This document shows, in pieces, positions 7,976 to 16,426 of a stretch of 32,792 nucleotides of DNA. A program made the position numbers and the translations under genes. This DNA comes from Clostridiales bacterium (lineage in GTDB: Bacteria; Bacillota; Clostridia; Oscillospirales; Oscillospiraceae), in NCBI GenBank assembly GCA_012520295.1, contig JAAYOP010000097.1, positions 1 to 32,792 of the forward strand, in the 5' to 3' direction. Position 1 is the stretch's first letter, and every line of letters starts with the position of its first letter. Below the pieces are notes generated by a model. The model was given only the letters and a program-made list of their open reading frames with translations, did no database searches and was not told where the DNA came from.

Positions 7976-10900
7976 ATGTCCAGAAAAATAACGGTTGACG
8001 GAAATCAGGCCGCGGCGAGTTCCGCATATGCCTTCACTGAGGTGGCGGCCATATATCCCATAACACCCTCGTCGCCAATGGCGGAAGCGGTGGACGAGTG
8101 GTCATCGAAGGGAAAGACCAATATATTCGGGCAGAGAGTGAGGCTTGCCGAAATGCAGTCCGAGGCGGGAGCGGCAGGAGCTATGCATGGTGCCCTTCAA
8201 GCCGGGGCACTGGCCACCACCTTTACTGCCTCTCAGGGCCTGCTTTTGATGATCCCAAATCTCTATAAGATGGCGGGAGAGCTTTTACCTGGCGTACTGC
8301 ATGTTTCCGCCCGGGCCATAGCCACCCACGCCCTGTCTATATTCGGAGATCATCAGGATGTGATGGCCTGCAGGCAGACGGGAGCGGCCCTTCTGGCATC
8401 CGCAAATGCCCAGGAGGCCATGGATTTGGGAGCAATTGCCCATCTGTCGGCGATCTCATCCCGGCTACCTTTCATACACTTTTTCGACGGCTTCCGCACA
8501 TCCCACGAATACAGAAGCATCGAAGAGATTGAATATGGGGACCTGTCGAGGCTTATAGACAGGCAGGCTCTTGCCGATTTCAGAAACAGGGCACTTAGTC
8601 CAAACCATCCCGTAGCAAGGGGAACAGCCCAGAATCCGGATATATATTTCCAGGGCAGAGAAGCGCAAAACAGGTTTTATGATGCCGCGCCCGATATTGT
8701 GGCAGGATATATGGAAAAGCTGGGCGAAATGACAGGCAGAACGTATGGACTCTTTGACTATTACGGCTCGCCCGACGCGGAAAACATCATAATAGCCATG
8801 GGCTCGGTCTGCGATACGATTAAGGATACCATAGATTTCATAATTTCAAGAGGGGAGAAGGCCGGACTTCTGCAGGTTCGCCTTTACAGACCTTTTTCTG
8901 AAAAGCACTTTTTTAAGGCGCTGCCCGTAACTGTAAGAAGAATTGCAGTATTGGAGAGAACCAAGGAGCCGGGGGCACCGGGGGAGCCCCTTTTGAACGA
9001 TATATGCAAAGTTTTCACCGGAGTGGCGGATTCTCCGGAGGTCATTATTGGCGGACGCTTCGGACTGGGCTCAAAGGACACCACGCCACAGCAGATACTG
9101 GCCGTATTTAATAACCTGGCTTCCCAGCAGCCGGCAGGCGGTTTTACCATAGGCATAGTGGATGACGTGACGGGAAAGTCCCTGGCACCCAACAATTCCT
9201 ATGTTTACCCGGAAAACGGAACGATTGCATGCAAGTTCTGGGGGCTGGGCTCGGACGGGACTGTGGGGGCCAATAAGTCGGCCTGTAAAATAATAGGCGA
9301 GAACACGGATTTGAATGTGCAGGCGTATTTTTCATATGACAGCAAGAAATCAGGGGGCACGACCATATCCCATCTCAGATTCGGCAAGGTGCCCATCAGA
9401 GCGCCCTATCTGGTATATGAGGCGGATTATATAGCATGTCATAATAAGTCCTTTCTCAATCAATATAATCTGGTGGAGGGTCTCAAGGAGGGAGGAATAT
9501 TTGTTCTCAACTGTGATTTTGAGCCCACCTCGATTGGACAGCGGCTTCCTGCCGGGCTAAAGCGCTATCTGGCCCAGAAAAAAATCCGCTTCTATATTAT
9601 AGACGCGGAGAAAATCGCCTCCGAAATTGGCCTGGGCAACCGCATTAACATGATAATGCAGTCAGCCTTCTTCAAGCTCATTGGCGTCCTTCCGGAGGAG
9701 CAGGCCGTATTTCTTCTCAAGGAGTCCATTCATAAGGCCTATGGCCGGAAGGGACGGCATATTGAGGAGATGAATTACAGGGCGGTCGATATGGGAATAA
9801 ACTCACTTGTTAAGGTAGAGGTGCCGGAGGAATGGGCGGACGCGATTGATGAGCCCGGTGAGCCTGACACCGTCCCGGATTTTGTGCGAAAAATCCAGAG
9901 GGTCATGGCACGTAACGAGGGGGATATGCTCCCGGTGAGCGCCTTTTCAGGAATGGAGGACGGGACCTTCCCCTTAGGCACGACAGCGTATGAAAAGCGG
10001 GGTATCGCGCCCTCCATACCCCAATGGCAGATGGAAAACTGTATACAGTGCGGTTTCTGCTCCTATATCTGTCCCCATGCCACAATCCGTCTTTTCCTTC
10101 TTGACAGCCAGGAGGAAAAAGACGCTCCCGACGGATTTAGGACAATAAAGGCGACAGGTAAAGGCCTTGAGGGGCTTCATTTCCGTGTTCAGGTAAGTCC
10201 GCTGGACTGCACGGGCTGCGGAAACTGCGCTGACATATGCCCACCGAAGGAAAAGGCTCTGGTTATGAAGCCGGCCCGGCAGGAGATGGAAAACGAGTAT
10301 TTGAACTGGGAATATGCAATGAAGCTGAGGGAAAAACCCGACCTTATGGACAGGTTTACGGTAAAGGGCAGCCAGTTTGTCCGGCCTCTGCTGGAATTCA
10401 GCGGAGCCTGTCCGGGCTGTGGAGAGACTCCATATATAAGGCTTTTGACCCAGCTTTTCGGAGAGCGCATGATGATTGCAAATGCCACAGGTTGTTCGTC
10501 AATCTGGGGCGCCAGCGCTCCCTCCATTGCCTATACCACAAATCACAATGGGAAAGGCCCGGCCTGGGCTAATTCTCTGTTTGAGGACAATGCCGAATAC
10601 GGATACGGAATGTATCTGGGTGTCAGGCAGATACGGGAGAGGCTGGGAGAGCTCATCAGAAAGGCGGCAGAGCTGCAGGGTCTGGATGAGAAGCTCAGGC
10701 GTAGCTTTATAAGCTGGCTTGACAACATGGACGACGGCCCAAAATCCAAGATTATTGCCGGAGAAATCAGAAGGATACTCAATGCCACGGAGGTCTCGGA
10801 CAATGAGATACTGCGCGAGATTTCCGAAAAGTCAGATTATCTTGAAAAAAGGTCTGTCTGGCTCATAGGGGGTGATGGCTGGGCATATGATATAGGCTAC

Positions 10901-11494
10901 GGAGGAGTGGACCATGTGCTCTCCACTGGGGACGATGTGAACATTTTCGTGATGGACACGGAGGTATACTCCAACACCGGGGGGCAGGCCTCCAAGTCCA
11001 CGCCTGCCGGTGCCGTCGCAAAATTTGCCTATAACGGCAAACCGGTTGGTAAAAAGGATCTGGGTCTGATGGCCATAACCTATGGGAATGTATATGTTGC
11101 CCAGATAGCCATGGGGGCCGACCTTAACCATGCAGTTAAAGCCATTAAAGAAGCGGAGAGCTATCCGGGGCCTTCGCTGATTATCGCATACGCGCCCTGT
11201 ATAAGCCACGGCATCAAAACGGGAATGTCCACAAGTATATACGAGGAGAAAAAGGCCGTGGACGCAGGCTACTGGCACCTGTACCGCTATGATCCCAGGC
11301 TCTTGGAGAAGGGTAAAAACCCATTCCGGCTGGATTCAAAGAAGCCCTCCCGGCCTTACAGGGATTTTTTAAACGGCGAGGTGAGATATACCCAGCTTCT
11401 GAATTCTGATCCGGAAAGAGGGGAGGAGCTGTTCAGCCTTTCCCAGAAAAACGCGGAACAAAGATTCGAGGCCTATAAAAAGCTGGCCGAATAG
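7976..11494 (+). CDS. nifJ: pyruvate:ferredoxin (flavodoxin) oxidoreductase, single-chain
   Basis: A 1172-residue homodimeric-type enzyme that converts pyruvate and CoA to acetyl-CoA and CO2 while reducing ferredoxin, a central step of anaerobic metabolism. The N-terminal pyruvate-binding domain holds YPITPSSPMAE. A gamma-type domain (about 415-600) contains the GLGSDGTVGANK loop. The inserted ferredoxin domain has two 4Fe-4S motifs (Cys689, 692, 695, 699 and Cys745, 748, 751, 755). The thiamine-diphosphate domain starts at the CPGC pair Cys812/Cys815 and contains GDGWAYDIG and MDTEVYSNTGGQ. All four cofactor sites look intact and the length is typical. A TTG at 7964 lies in frame inside the GGAG ribosome binding site; the ATG at 7976 is the better start. 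The gene is monocistronic. Confidence 0.97.
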   Translation: MSRKITVDGNQAAASSAYAFTEVAAIYPITPSSPMAEAVDEWSSKGKTNIFGQRVRLAEMQSEAGAAGAMHGALQAGALATTFTASQGLLLMIPNLYKMAGELLPGVLHVSARAIATHALSIFGDHQDVMACRQTGAALLASANAQEAMDLGAIAHLSAISSRLPFIHFFDGFRTSHEYRSIEEIEYGDLSRLIDRQALADFRNRALSPNHPVARGTAQNPDIYFQGREAQNRFYDAAPDIVAGYMEKLGEMTGRTYGLFDYYGSPDAENIIIAMGSVCDTIKDTIDFIISRGEKAGLLQVRLYRPFSEKHFFKALPVTVRRIAVLERTKEPGAPGEPLLNDICKVFTGVADSPEVIIGGRFGLGSKDTTPQQILAVFNNLASQQPAGGFTIGIVDDVTGKSLAPNNSYVYPENGTIACKFWGLGSDGTVGANKSACKIIGENTDLNVQAYFSYDSKKSGGTTISHLRFGKVPIRAPYLVYEADYIACHNKSFLNQYNLVEGLKEGGIFVLNCDFEPTSIGQRLPAGLKRYLAQKKIRFYIIDAEKIASEIGLGNRINMIMQSAFFKLIGVLPEEQAVFLLKESIHKAYGRKGRHIEEMNYRAVDMGINSLVKVEVPEEWADAIDEPGEPDTVPDFVRKIQRVMARNEGDMLPVSAFSGMEDGTFPLGTTAYEKRGIAPSIPQWQMENCIQCGFCSYICPHATIRLFLLDSQEEKDAPDGFRTIKATGKGLEGLHFRVQVSPLDCTGCGNCADICPPKEKALVMKPARQEMENEYLNWEYAMKLREKPDLMDRFTVKGSQFVRPLLEFSGACPGCGETPYIRLLTQLFGERMMIANATGCSSIWGASAPSIAYTTNHNGKGPAWANSLFEDNAEYGYGMYLGVRQIRERLGELIRKAAELQGLDEKLRRSFISWLDNMDDGPKSKIIAGEIRRILNATEVSDNEILREISEKSDYLEKRSVWLIGGDGWAYDIGYGGVDHVLSTGDDVNIFVMDTEVYSNTGGQASKSTPAGAVAKFAYNGKPVGKKDLGLMAITYGNVYVAQIAMGADLNHAVKAIKEAESYPGPSLIIAYAPCISHGIKTGMSTSIYEEKKAVDAGYWHLYRYDPRLLEKGKNPFRLDSKKPSRPYRDFLNGEVRYTQLLNSDPERGEELFSLSQKNAEQRFEAYKKLAE

Positions 11495-11516
11495 GAGCCA
11501 GACGCGTCCGCGGCTT

Positions 11517-11542
11517 CACGGGGGGACCTGTCCCCCCCCGTG
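11517..11542. terminator. GC-rich hairpin downstream of pyruvate:ferredoxin oxidoreductase
   Basis: A strong stem pairs CACGGGGGGA (11517-11526) with a C8-containing complement (11531-11542). No T tract follows, so it may act as a weak or Rho-assisted terminator, or only protect the 3' end. Nothing else is evident up to 11770. Confidence 0.4.
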
Positions 11543-11770
11543 ATTATCCCCTGCTCACCAGCGGGCTTATTTTTGGCAATCAGCTATCTGCAGGTATCGG
11601 GGAAACACAATACACCCCTGTTGCCTCTCTCCTGTTATGTGTAAAGACATGACTTGCCATACAGATATCAGTAAATATATAAGGACAGCAGATAGCTTCC
11701 TGCTATTGAGGTTTCTTGGCCCCCGTTTTTGTATGCTTTCTGCTGTATGCTCTGAACTGTCTAATAAAAA

Positions 11771-11923
11771 CTACTTTTCGTTTTCGTCCACATATTCCTT
11801 GGCGTTGACAGTCTGGGAGATGTCCGGCATGGATATTCCGGAGCTTTTTTCCCGCTTCTCCTTATTGGCCCAGGGGGCGGTTTTGTGGCTCTCCACCTGC
11901 TTTTTCAAATTCCTTTTGAGCAT
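11771..11923 (-). CDS. small spore-surface-type protein (DUF3787-like, CDIF630_02480 family)
   Basis: A 50-residue gene missed by size filters. The product begins MLKRNLKKQVESHKTAPWAN, is highly charged, and ends NAKEYVDENEK. This layout (His-x-Thr-Ala-x-Trp-Ala near the N-terminus, NAKE-x-VDENEK at the end) matches my recollection of a small Clostridia family annotated as a spore surface protein. It has an excellent ribosome binding site (TTTGGAGG, six bases before ATG). Upstream at 11944-11971 is a pattern that fits a late mother-cell sigma-K-type promoter. The overlapping plus-strand frame (11637-12002) has no such signals. That the gene is real is well supported; the family name is from memory and less certain. 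Confidence 0.8.
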   Translation of the reverse strand: MLKRNLKKQVESHKTAPWANKEKREKSSGISMPDISQTVNAKEYVDENEK

Positions 11924-11943
11924 GTTAGTCCTCCAAAGATACA

Positions 11944-11971
11944 TAGTTTATGTTATTTTGCAATCCGTGGT
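11944..11971 (-). promoter_or_regulatory. possible sigma-K/sigma-E-type promoter of the small spore gene
   Basis: On the minus strand, CATAAACTA (complement of 11944-11952) matches the sigma-K -10 pattern CATANNNTA, with an AC dinucleotide 17 bp upstream (11970-11971). Expected transcripts would begin shortly before the ribosome binding site. The match is short, so this is tentative. From here to 12222 I see no gene. Confidence 0.4.
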
Positions 11972-12222
11972 GATAATTATTCTGCTTTTGTTGAAAATAT
12001 AACATGAAATTATCAGGGGATGCGTAAGACGGCCGGGGAGTATAGAACAGTGTTTTCCGGTAACCCGGGATATTGATATCCGTGGCTGCATAGGGAGGAC
12101 GACGGAAGAATAAGATATAAGAAAAGCTGTGTCCGGACAAACTGGTTTTGATTAGCGGGCGGATGCAGGCGCAGGGCTATAGCTTTTTACAGATTATTGT
12201 ATATTTCAAAGGGCAGGTGCTC

Positions 12223-12251
12223 TTGTTTTTAATTGGGGAATATGCTACTCT
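12223..12251 (+). promoter_or_regulatory. possible promoter of the phosphate permease gene
   Basis: TTGTTT (12223-12228), 17 bp, TACTCT (12246-12251). This is a moderate match placed about 50-80 bp before the candidate start codons. Confidence 0.4.
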
Positions 12252-12330
12252 GAAAGAAAGATTGGAAAAAATATCTCTATAAAACTCGGTAGATTGGAAT
12301 GATGGGGCTACGACAGTTGTTCTTTTTTTT

Positions 12331-13323
12331 GTGGTTTTATTGATATGTGCATCAATATTTGTAAATGGATGGACTGATTCTCCCAATGCGATTGCAACAG
12401 TTATTTCCACCCGGGTGCTCAGTCCGAAAATAGCCGTTATTCTGGGGGCGGTCTTCAATTTCCTGGGCGTTATTTTTATGGGCACAGCTGTGGCGGCCAC
12501 AACTGCAAGTATTGTGGAAATCAGCACCGGTATGGAGGCGCTCATAACGCTGGGAGCCGCCCAGCTGTCAATTGTAATATGGGCGGTTTCGGCCTGGAGA
12601 TACGGAATACCCACAAGCGAGAGCCATGCCTTAATCGCCGGCCTTATGGGGGCGGGTATATCCCTCAACGGCCCGGAAGCCTTCAACTGGGCTTCCTTTC
12701 AGAAGGTTCTTTACGGTCTTGTCATATCCACATTGGTTGGCTTTGTGCTGGGCTTTCTGGCAACCAGGCTCATTGAAATAATATGCAGAAATATTAACCG
12801 GCGAAAAACAGAAGGTTTTTTTTCCGTGGGTCAGGTGATAAGCGCCTCGCTGATGGCTTTCAGCCACGGGGCCCAGGACGGGCAGAAGTTTATGGGCATT
12901 TTTTACCTTGCCCTCACGGTGGGCGGCGTTTACACATTGGGTGAAGGCGGAGGAATGGACATACCTGTGTGGATTATGCTGCTTTGCTCTCTTTTGATGG
13001 CTGTCGGCACGTCCGTGGGCGGATACAGGATAATCAAGTCCATGGGTATAGATATGGTCAGGCTGGAGAAATACCAGGGATTTGCCGCCGAGGTGGTGGC
13101 CTCGGGAAGTATGATAGCCGCCACCCTGTTTGGAATTCCTCTGAGCACCACAAATACAAAAGCAACTGCCATGATGGGTTCCGGAGCTTCCAAAGGCATA
13201 GGCTCGGTCAACTGGTCCATAGCAAAGGATATGATTATTGCCTGGATATTGACGTTTCCGGCCTGCCTGATACTGGGATATTCATTTGCGGCCTTTTTCA
13301 GGTTTATATATAAGCTGTTTTAG
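12331..13323 (+). CDS. pit: inorganic phosphate transporter, PiT family (start uncertain)
   Basis: A multi-span membrane permease that imports phosphate, usually by cation symport. Both PiT signature repeats are visible: NGWTDSPNAIATVIS near the N-terminus and PLSTTNTKATAMMGSGASKG near the C-terminus. So are the central SESHALIAGLMGAG and SHGAQDGQKFMG motifs. About ten hydrophobic segments fit the family. The open frame allows only a GTG at 12331 with no ribosome binding site, leaving a very short lead into the first membrane helix. Two ATGs at 12299 and 12302 lie one base out of frame, separated by a run of eight T (12323-12330). A nine-T run would restore a normal start. This could be a sequencing error, a null allele or slippage control. 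The following DUF47 gene is the usual PiT partner. Confidence 0.88.
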   Translation: MVLLICASIFVNGWTDSPNAIATVISTRVLSPKIAVILGAVFNFLGVIFMGTAVAATTASIVEISTGMEALITLGAAQLSIVIWAVSAWRYGIPTSESHALIAGLMGAGISLNGPEAFNWASFQKVLYGLVISTLVGFVLGFLATRLIEIICRNINRRKTEGFFSVGQVISASLMAFSHGAQDGQKFMGIFYLALTVGGVYTLGEGGGMDIPVWIMLLCSLLMAVGTSVGGYRIIKSMGIDMVRLEKYQGFAAEVVASGSMIAATLFGIPLSTTNTKATAMMGSGASKGIGSVNWSIAKDMIIAWILTFPACLILGYSFAAFFRFIYKLF

Positions 13324-13398
13324 GCGCCAGAACGGTTGACGCAGCTTACATCCTGAAAGGCAGTGGTGGCCGTCAACTGTCCTTTGATTTTCATCGTT

Positions 13399-13520
13399 AT
13401 TTAATGCCTGCTGAACAAGTCAGGCAATCAGTGTATCTGAAATGGGTAAAACAGGTTTGTTTTGCCCGTCAAATTGCAAATGGGTTTGGCAAAACCCATT
13501 TGTTCAGTGGACGTTATTTA
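13399..13520 (-). repeat. dispersed intergenic repeat, copy B (full length)
   Basis: In reverse orientation it begins AAATAACGTCCACTGAACAA and ends TCAGCAGGCATTAAAT, aligning end to end with the copy at 21438. It contains a perfect hairpin, arm AAATGGGTTT and complement, around 13478-13501. The copy lies between the phosphate permease and its DUF47 partner and may contribute the 5' end of the DUF47 transcript. Confidence 0.75.
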
Positions 13521-13527
13521 GGAATGG

Positions 13528-14163
13528 ATGGTTACTATGGGTAAAATCAGCAGAAAAAAAGTGGACTATTATGAAATGTTCGAAAAGGGTATGCAGATTG
13601 CATATAATGCGGCGGTGAAGCTCAAATCTGCATTTGCCGACGGTGTAATAAATGAATTTGAGCTAAAGGAGATAAAGGATATCGAGCACGAGGGGGATTT
13701 ACATGTTCATCAGTGCCTCAGAGCGATTGATATAGCCTTCATAACTCCCATAGACCGGACGGATATGGTGGAGATAATAAAGGCAATTGAAAACCTGACA
13801 GACAGCATCGACTACATTGCGACCCATATTAATATACTGCAAATACGTGACGCCAATAAATACCTGGTCAGCTTTGTGGACTCCATTGTAAGCGCCTGCG
13901 ACATATTGAATAAGCTTATGAGGGCTCTCAAGCAGTATAAGAAAAACCAGAAAAAAATAAATGAATATATTATAGAAGTAAACAGAATTGAAGAGGAGGG
14001 CGATCGCATCTACGCGGAGAGCATGCGCAGGCTATTTCAGGATGAGACCAATGCCATAAAGATAATTAAACAAAAAGAGTTATACCAGCTCCTGGAGGAT
14101 TCCATAGACCGCTGTGAGGATGTTGCCGACTTGGTGGAAAAGGTTATGGTGGCTAAAACATAA
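13528..14163 (+). CDS. DUF47 / PhoU-like Pit accessory protein
   Basis: A 211-residue all-helical cytoplasmic protein of the DUF47 family, homologous to PhoU and commonly encoded beside PiT permeases, where it is thought to modulate phosphate uptake. The sequence shows repeated acidic helices with EHEGD and EEEGDRIYAE motifs, the E(x)3D-type metal-binding pattern of the family. The length is typical. Two ATGs compete: 13528 lies only four bases from AGGA, while 13537 (MGKISRKK) has GGATGG five bases upstream. The second may be the true start. It follows the permease gene after a 200-bp gap holding repeat copy B, an unusual spacing for this pair. Confidence 0.9.
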   Translation: MVTMGKISRKKVDYYEMFEKGMQIAYNAAVKLKSAFADGVINEFELKEIKDIEHEGDLHVHQCLRAIDIAFITPIDRTDMVEIIKAIENLTDSIDYIATHINILQIRDANKYLVSFVDSIVSACDILNKLMRALKQYKKNQKKINEYIIEVNRIEEEGDRIYAESMRRLFQDETNAIKIIKQKELYQLLEDSIDRCEDVADLVEKVMVAKT

Positions 14164-14196
14164 TTATATAAATGGCATATGGATAATTTAGGAAAC

Positions 14197-14310
14197 AAAT
14201 GTATCTGAATCGGGAAAAGCAGGTTTGTTTTCCTGTCAAAAAGAGCTAATTTGCTCTTTTTGCAAGTGGGTTTTGCAAAACCCATTAGTTCAGTGAACAT
14301 TATATTATGA
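14197..14310 (-). repeat. dispersed intergenic repeat, copy C with terminator-like hairpin
   Basis: It shares the GTATCTGAAT-GGGAAAA-CAGGTTTGTTTT core and the ACTGAAC boundary with copy B, but lacks the distal GCAGGCATTAAAT end. It carries a private perfect hairpin AAAAAGAGC/GCTCTTTTT (14238-14246, 14253-14261) with T tracts on both strands. That hairpin could terminate transcription after the DUF47 gene. Confidence 0.7.
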
Positions 14311-14370
14311 TTTGTATAGTATTTATAAAATTTGACGTTTATTTTGTTAGAAATTATAATTAGTGTATGC

Positions 14371-14398
14371 TTGACAGGGCATTATCATGTGCTAGACT
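14371..14398 (+). promoter_or_regulatory. sigma-A promoter of the amino acid ABC operon
   Basis: A consensus -35 TTGACA (14371-14376), 16 bp, then TAGACT (14393-14398). The predicted start near 14405 gives a leader of about 125 nt. Confidence 0.65.
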
Positions 14399-14427
14399 AA
14401 AAGTATATTCTCTAAAGTTGTCAATTA

Positions 14428-14474
14428 ATAAAGATTGTGAGGTGGAGGAAACCACCACAGTGGACAATCTTTAT
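14428..14474 (+). promoter_or_regulatory. structured 5' leader hairpin of the ABC operon
   Basis: A perfect 11-bp outer stem ATAAAGATTGT/ACAATCTTTAT (14428-14438, 14464-14474) encloses an inner GGTGG/CCACC stem (14441-14445, 14452-14456). It lies within the predicted untranslated leader and has no T tract directly after it. I do not recognise it as a known riboswitch class. It could bind a protein or stabilise the transcript. Confidence 0.5.
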
Positions 14475-14528
14475 ATAAAATTTTCAAATAATTTTAGTCG
14501 TCGCGAACGCGGCGGGATGGAGGTAAAA

Positions 14529-15374
14529 ATGAAGAGATTTTTTTCGCTGCTGTTTGTGGCTCTGATGGTATTTACCATGGTTGTGACAATGGCTGCCTGC
14601 TCGAACAAAAAAGGCGATAAGGACAAGCCCGTGCTTCGTGTGGGAATGGAGTGCGCATATGCGCCGTATAACTGGGCTCAGAGCGATGATTCAAACGGAG
14701 CAATCCCCATCAAGGACAGTAATGATTACGCCTATGGATATGATGTTATGATAGCAAAATACCTGGCCGACAAGATGGGATACGAGGTGGAAATATATAA
14801 GATTGACTGGGACAGCCTGCCGATGGCTCTCCAGGCCGGTACTGTGGATTGTGTTATCGCGGGACAGTCCATAACTGCCGAGCGCCTTGAAACAGTTGAC
14901 TTTACAACCCCCTATTACTATGCCTCAATCGTAGCGCTGACAATGAAGGACAGTCAGTATGCAGACGCAAAGGGACTGTCGGACCTTGCGGGCGCCACTT
15001 GTACATCCCAACTTAATACTGTGTGGTATGATGTTTGCCTTCCTCAGATCAAAGATGCAAACATTCTGCCGGCAATGGAATCTGCTCCCCTTATGCTTGT
15101 TTCCCTTTCCTCCGGAGCCTGTGATCTGGTGGTAACCGATGAGCCCACCGCAATGGGGGCCTGCGTGGCATATCCGGATATGGTCATGCTTGATTTCACC
15201 GGCTCTGAGGACAACTTCATAGTGTCCGAGGAGGAGATAAACATAGGAATATCTGTGAAAAAGGGAAATAAGGAGCTCCTGGATAAGCTGAACGAAGCTC
15301 TTGCCACCCTGACAGATGAAGATTTTGTCAAGATGATGAACGAGGCCATTAAGGTTCAGCCTCTCTCCGAGTAG
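14529..15374 (+). CDS. polar amino acid ABC transporter substrate-binding lipoprotein
   Basis: A 281-residue extracellular solute-binding protein of family 3. The N-terminal signal peptide MKRFFSLLFVALMVFTMVV ends in a lipobox TMAAC, so it should be anchored to the membrane by a lipidated Cys. The mature domain has the type-II periplasmic binding fold with typical motifs: LRVGMECAYAPYNW, GYDVMIAKYLADKMG, and the VDFTTPYYYASI strand. The frame is open upstream to 14367, but GGAGGT followed by AAAA-ATG fixes the start at 14529. The ligand is likely a polar or charged amino acid and cannot be specified. It is first in the operon and followed by a terminator hairpin that would favour more of this subunit than of the permease and ATPase. 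Confidence 0.92.
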   Translation: MKRFFSLLFVALMVFTMVVTMAACSNKKGDKDKPVLRVGMECAYAPYNWAQSDDSNGAIPIKDSNDYAYGYDVMIAKYLADKMGYEVEIYKIDWDSLPMALQAGTVDCVIAGQSITAERLETVDFTTPYYYASIVALTMKDSQYADAKGLSDLAGATCTSQLNTVWYDVCLPQIKDANILPAMESAPLMLVSLSSGACDLVVTDEPTAMGACVAYPDMVMLDFTGSEDNFIVSEEEINIGISVKKGNKELLDKLNEALATLTDEDFVKMMNEAIKVQPLSE

Positions 15375-15407
15375 GTTAAACAATCAACCAAATTAGTATC
15401 CCGAATT

Positions 15408-15435
15408 AAAGGGCGGGGAAGTTCCCCGCCCTTTT
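15408..15435 (+). terminator. intrinsic (probably partial) terminator between binding protein and permease
   Basis: A GC-rich stem AAGGGCGGGG/CCCCGCCCTT (about 15409-15418, 15424-15433) with a 5-nt loop ends in TTTT. Its place inside an ABC operon is typical for raising the binding-protein ratio. Confidence 0.8.
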
Positions 15436-15555
15436 CAAAGCATGTGCGTGGCCATGATGGTCATACATGATATAGAATAACACTATGCATGTCCGGACAA
15501 ATGGGATATGCTTTTGCCTGCTAATACTGCCGATTGAGGCGAAATGGAGGTTAAC

Positions 15556-16362
15556 ATGTCTTTACCCGATAATTTCTTTGGGAGAATAATTTTCCTGCTG
15601 GAGAGATACGGCGGATCTCTATTGAGGGGGGCCGGCTCCACCATTTTGATTGCCATCGTTTCAACGGCAATAGGCTGCTTAATAGGTTTTATTGTAGGTG
15701 TAATACAAACAATACCGGTCAGACAAAGCGACAATATTTTCAAGAAGATAATCCTAAAGATTATAAATTTCATTTTATACATATATGTAGAGGTGTTCAG
15801 GGGCACACCGATGATGGTGCAGGCCATGTTCATATACTATGGCAGCGCAACGGTGTTCAACATCCATATGGGAAAATGGTTTGCCGCTTTTTTCATAGTT
15901 TCCATCAACACGGGGGCCTATATGGCAGAGACCGTGCGCGGAGGAATACTGTCAATTGACCCGGGACAGACGGAGGGGGCAATGGCAATCGGCATGAACC
16001 ATTTCCAGACCATGACATCGGTTATACTGCCCCAGGCGCTTCGAAATATCATGCCCCAGATAGGCAACAACCTGATAATAAATATAAAGGATACCTGCGT
16101 TCTGTCGGCGATAAGCATCGTAGAGCTGTTTTTTGCCACAAAATCCGTTGCCGGCACATATTATACCTATTTTGAAGCAAATTCGATAGCCATGGCCATG
16201 TACCTGATAATGACAGTGTTCTTCTCCCGTCTGCTGCGCTGGATGGAGGGTAAGATGGACGGCTCGGACAGTTTTGATATGGCAACCACGGACACCCTTG
16301 CCCATACCAGCGGAATGCTCAGCTATCGCGGAAAAAAGAAAAACAACGGTCGGCTTCGGTGA
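15556..16362 (+). CDS. amino acid ABC transporter permease (HisM/GlnP type)
   Basis: A 268-residue inner-membrane permease of the polar amino acid family, with about five hydrophobic segments. The EAA loop that docks on the ATPase is visible as EGAMAIGMNHFQTMTSVILP. EVFRGTPMMVQAMFIYYG in the middle is another family hallmark. The C-terminus extends about 35 hydrophilic residues beyond the last membrane segment. An in-frame ATG at 15544 is part of the TGGAGG ribosome binding site; the ATG at 15556 is the probable start. It lies between the binding protein (180 bp upstream, past a terminator) and the ATPase. Confidence 0.92.
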   Translation: MSLPDNFFGRIIFLLERYGGSLLRGAGSTILIAIVSTAIGCLIGFIVGVIQTIPVRQSDNIFKKIILKIINFILYIYVEVFRGTPMMVQAMFIYYGSATVFNIHMGKWFAAFFIVSINTGAYMAETVRGGILSIDPGQTEGAMAIGMNHFQTMTSVILPQALRNIMPQIGNNLIINIKDTCVLSAISIVELFFATKSVAGTYYTYFEANSIAMAMYLIMTVFFSRLLRWMEGKMDGSDSFDMATTDTLAHTSGMLSYRGKKKNNGRLR

Positions 16363-16426
16363 TGGTAAATCCGCGTTATAAACATGGGCTGGTACATGTC
16401 CTCAAAATACTGTGGGAGGTTGACGG

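Noticed and set aside
11637-12002. 121-codon plus-strand open frame
   Set aside because: No ribosome binding site, low-complexity hydrophobic composition, and it is antisense to a better-supported small gene at 11771-11923.
12131-15500. The palindrome TGTCCGGACA followed by AAA occurs near 12130 and 15489, each before a transport gene
   Set aside because: Ten bases occurring twice in 33 kb, without matching promoter positions, is too weak to call an operator.
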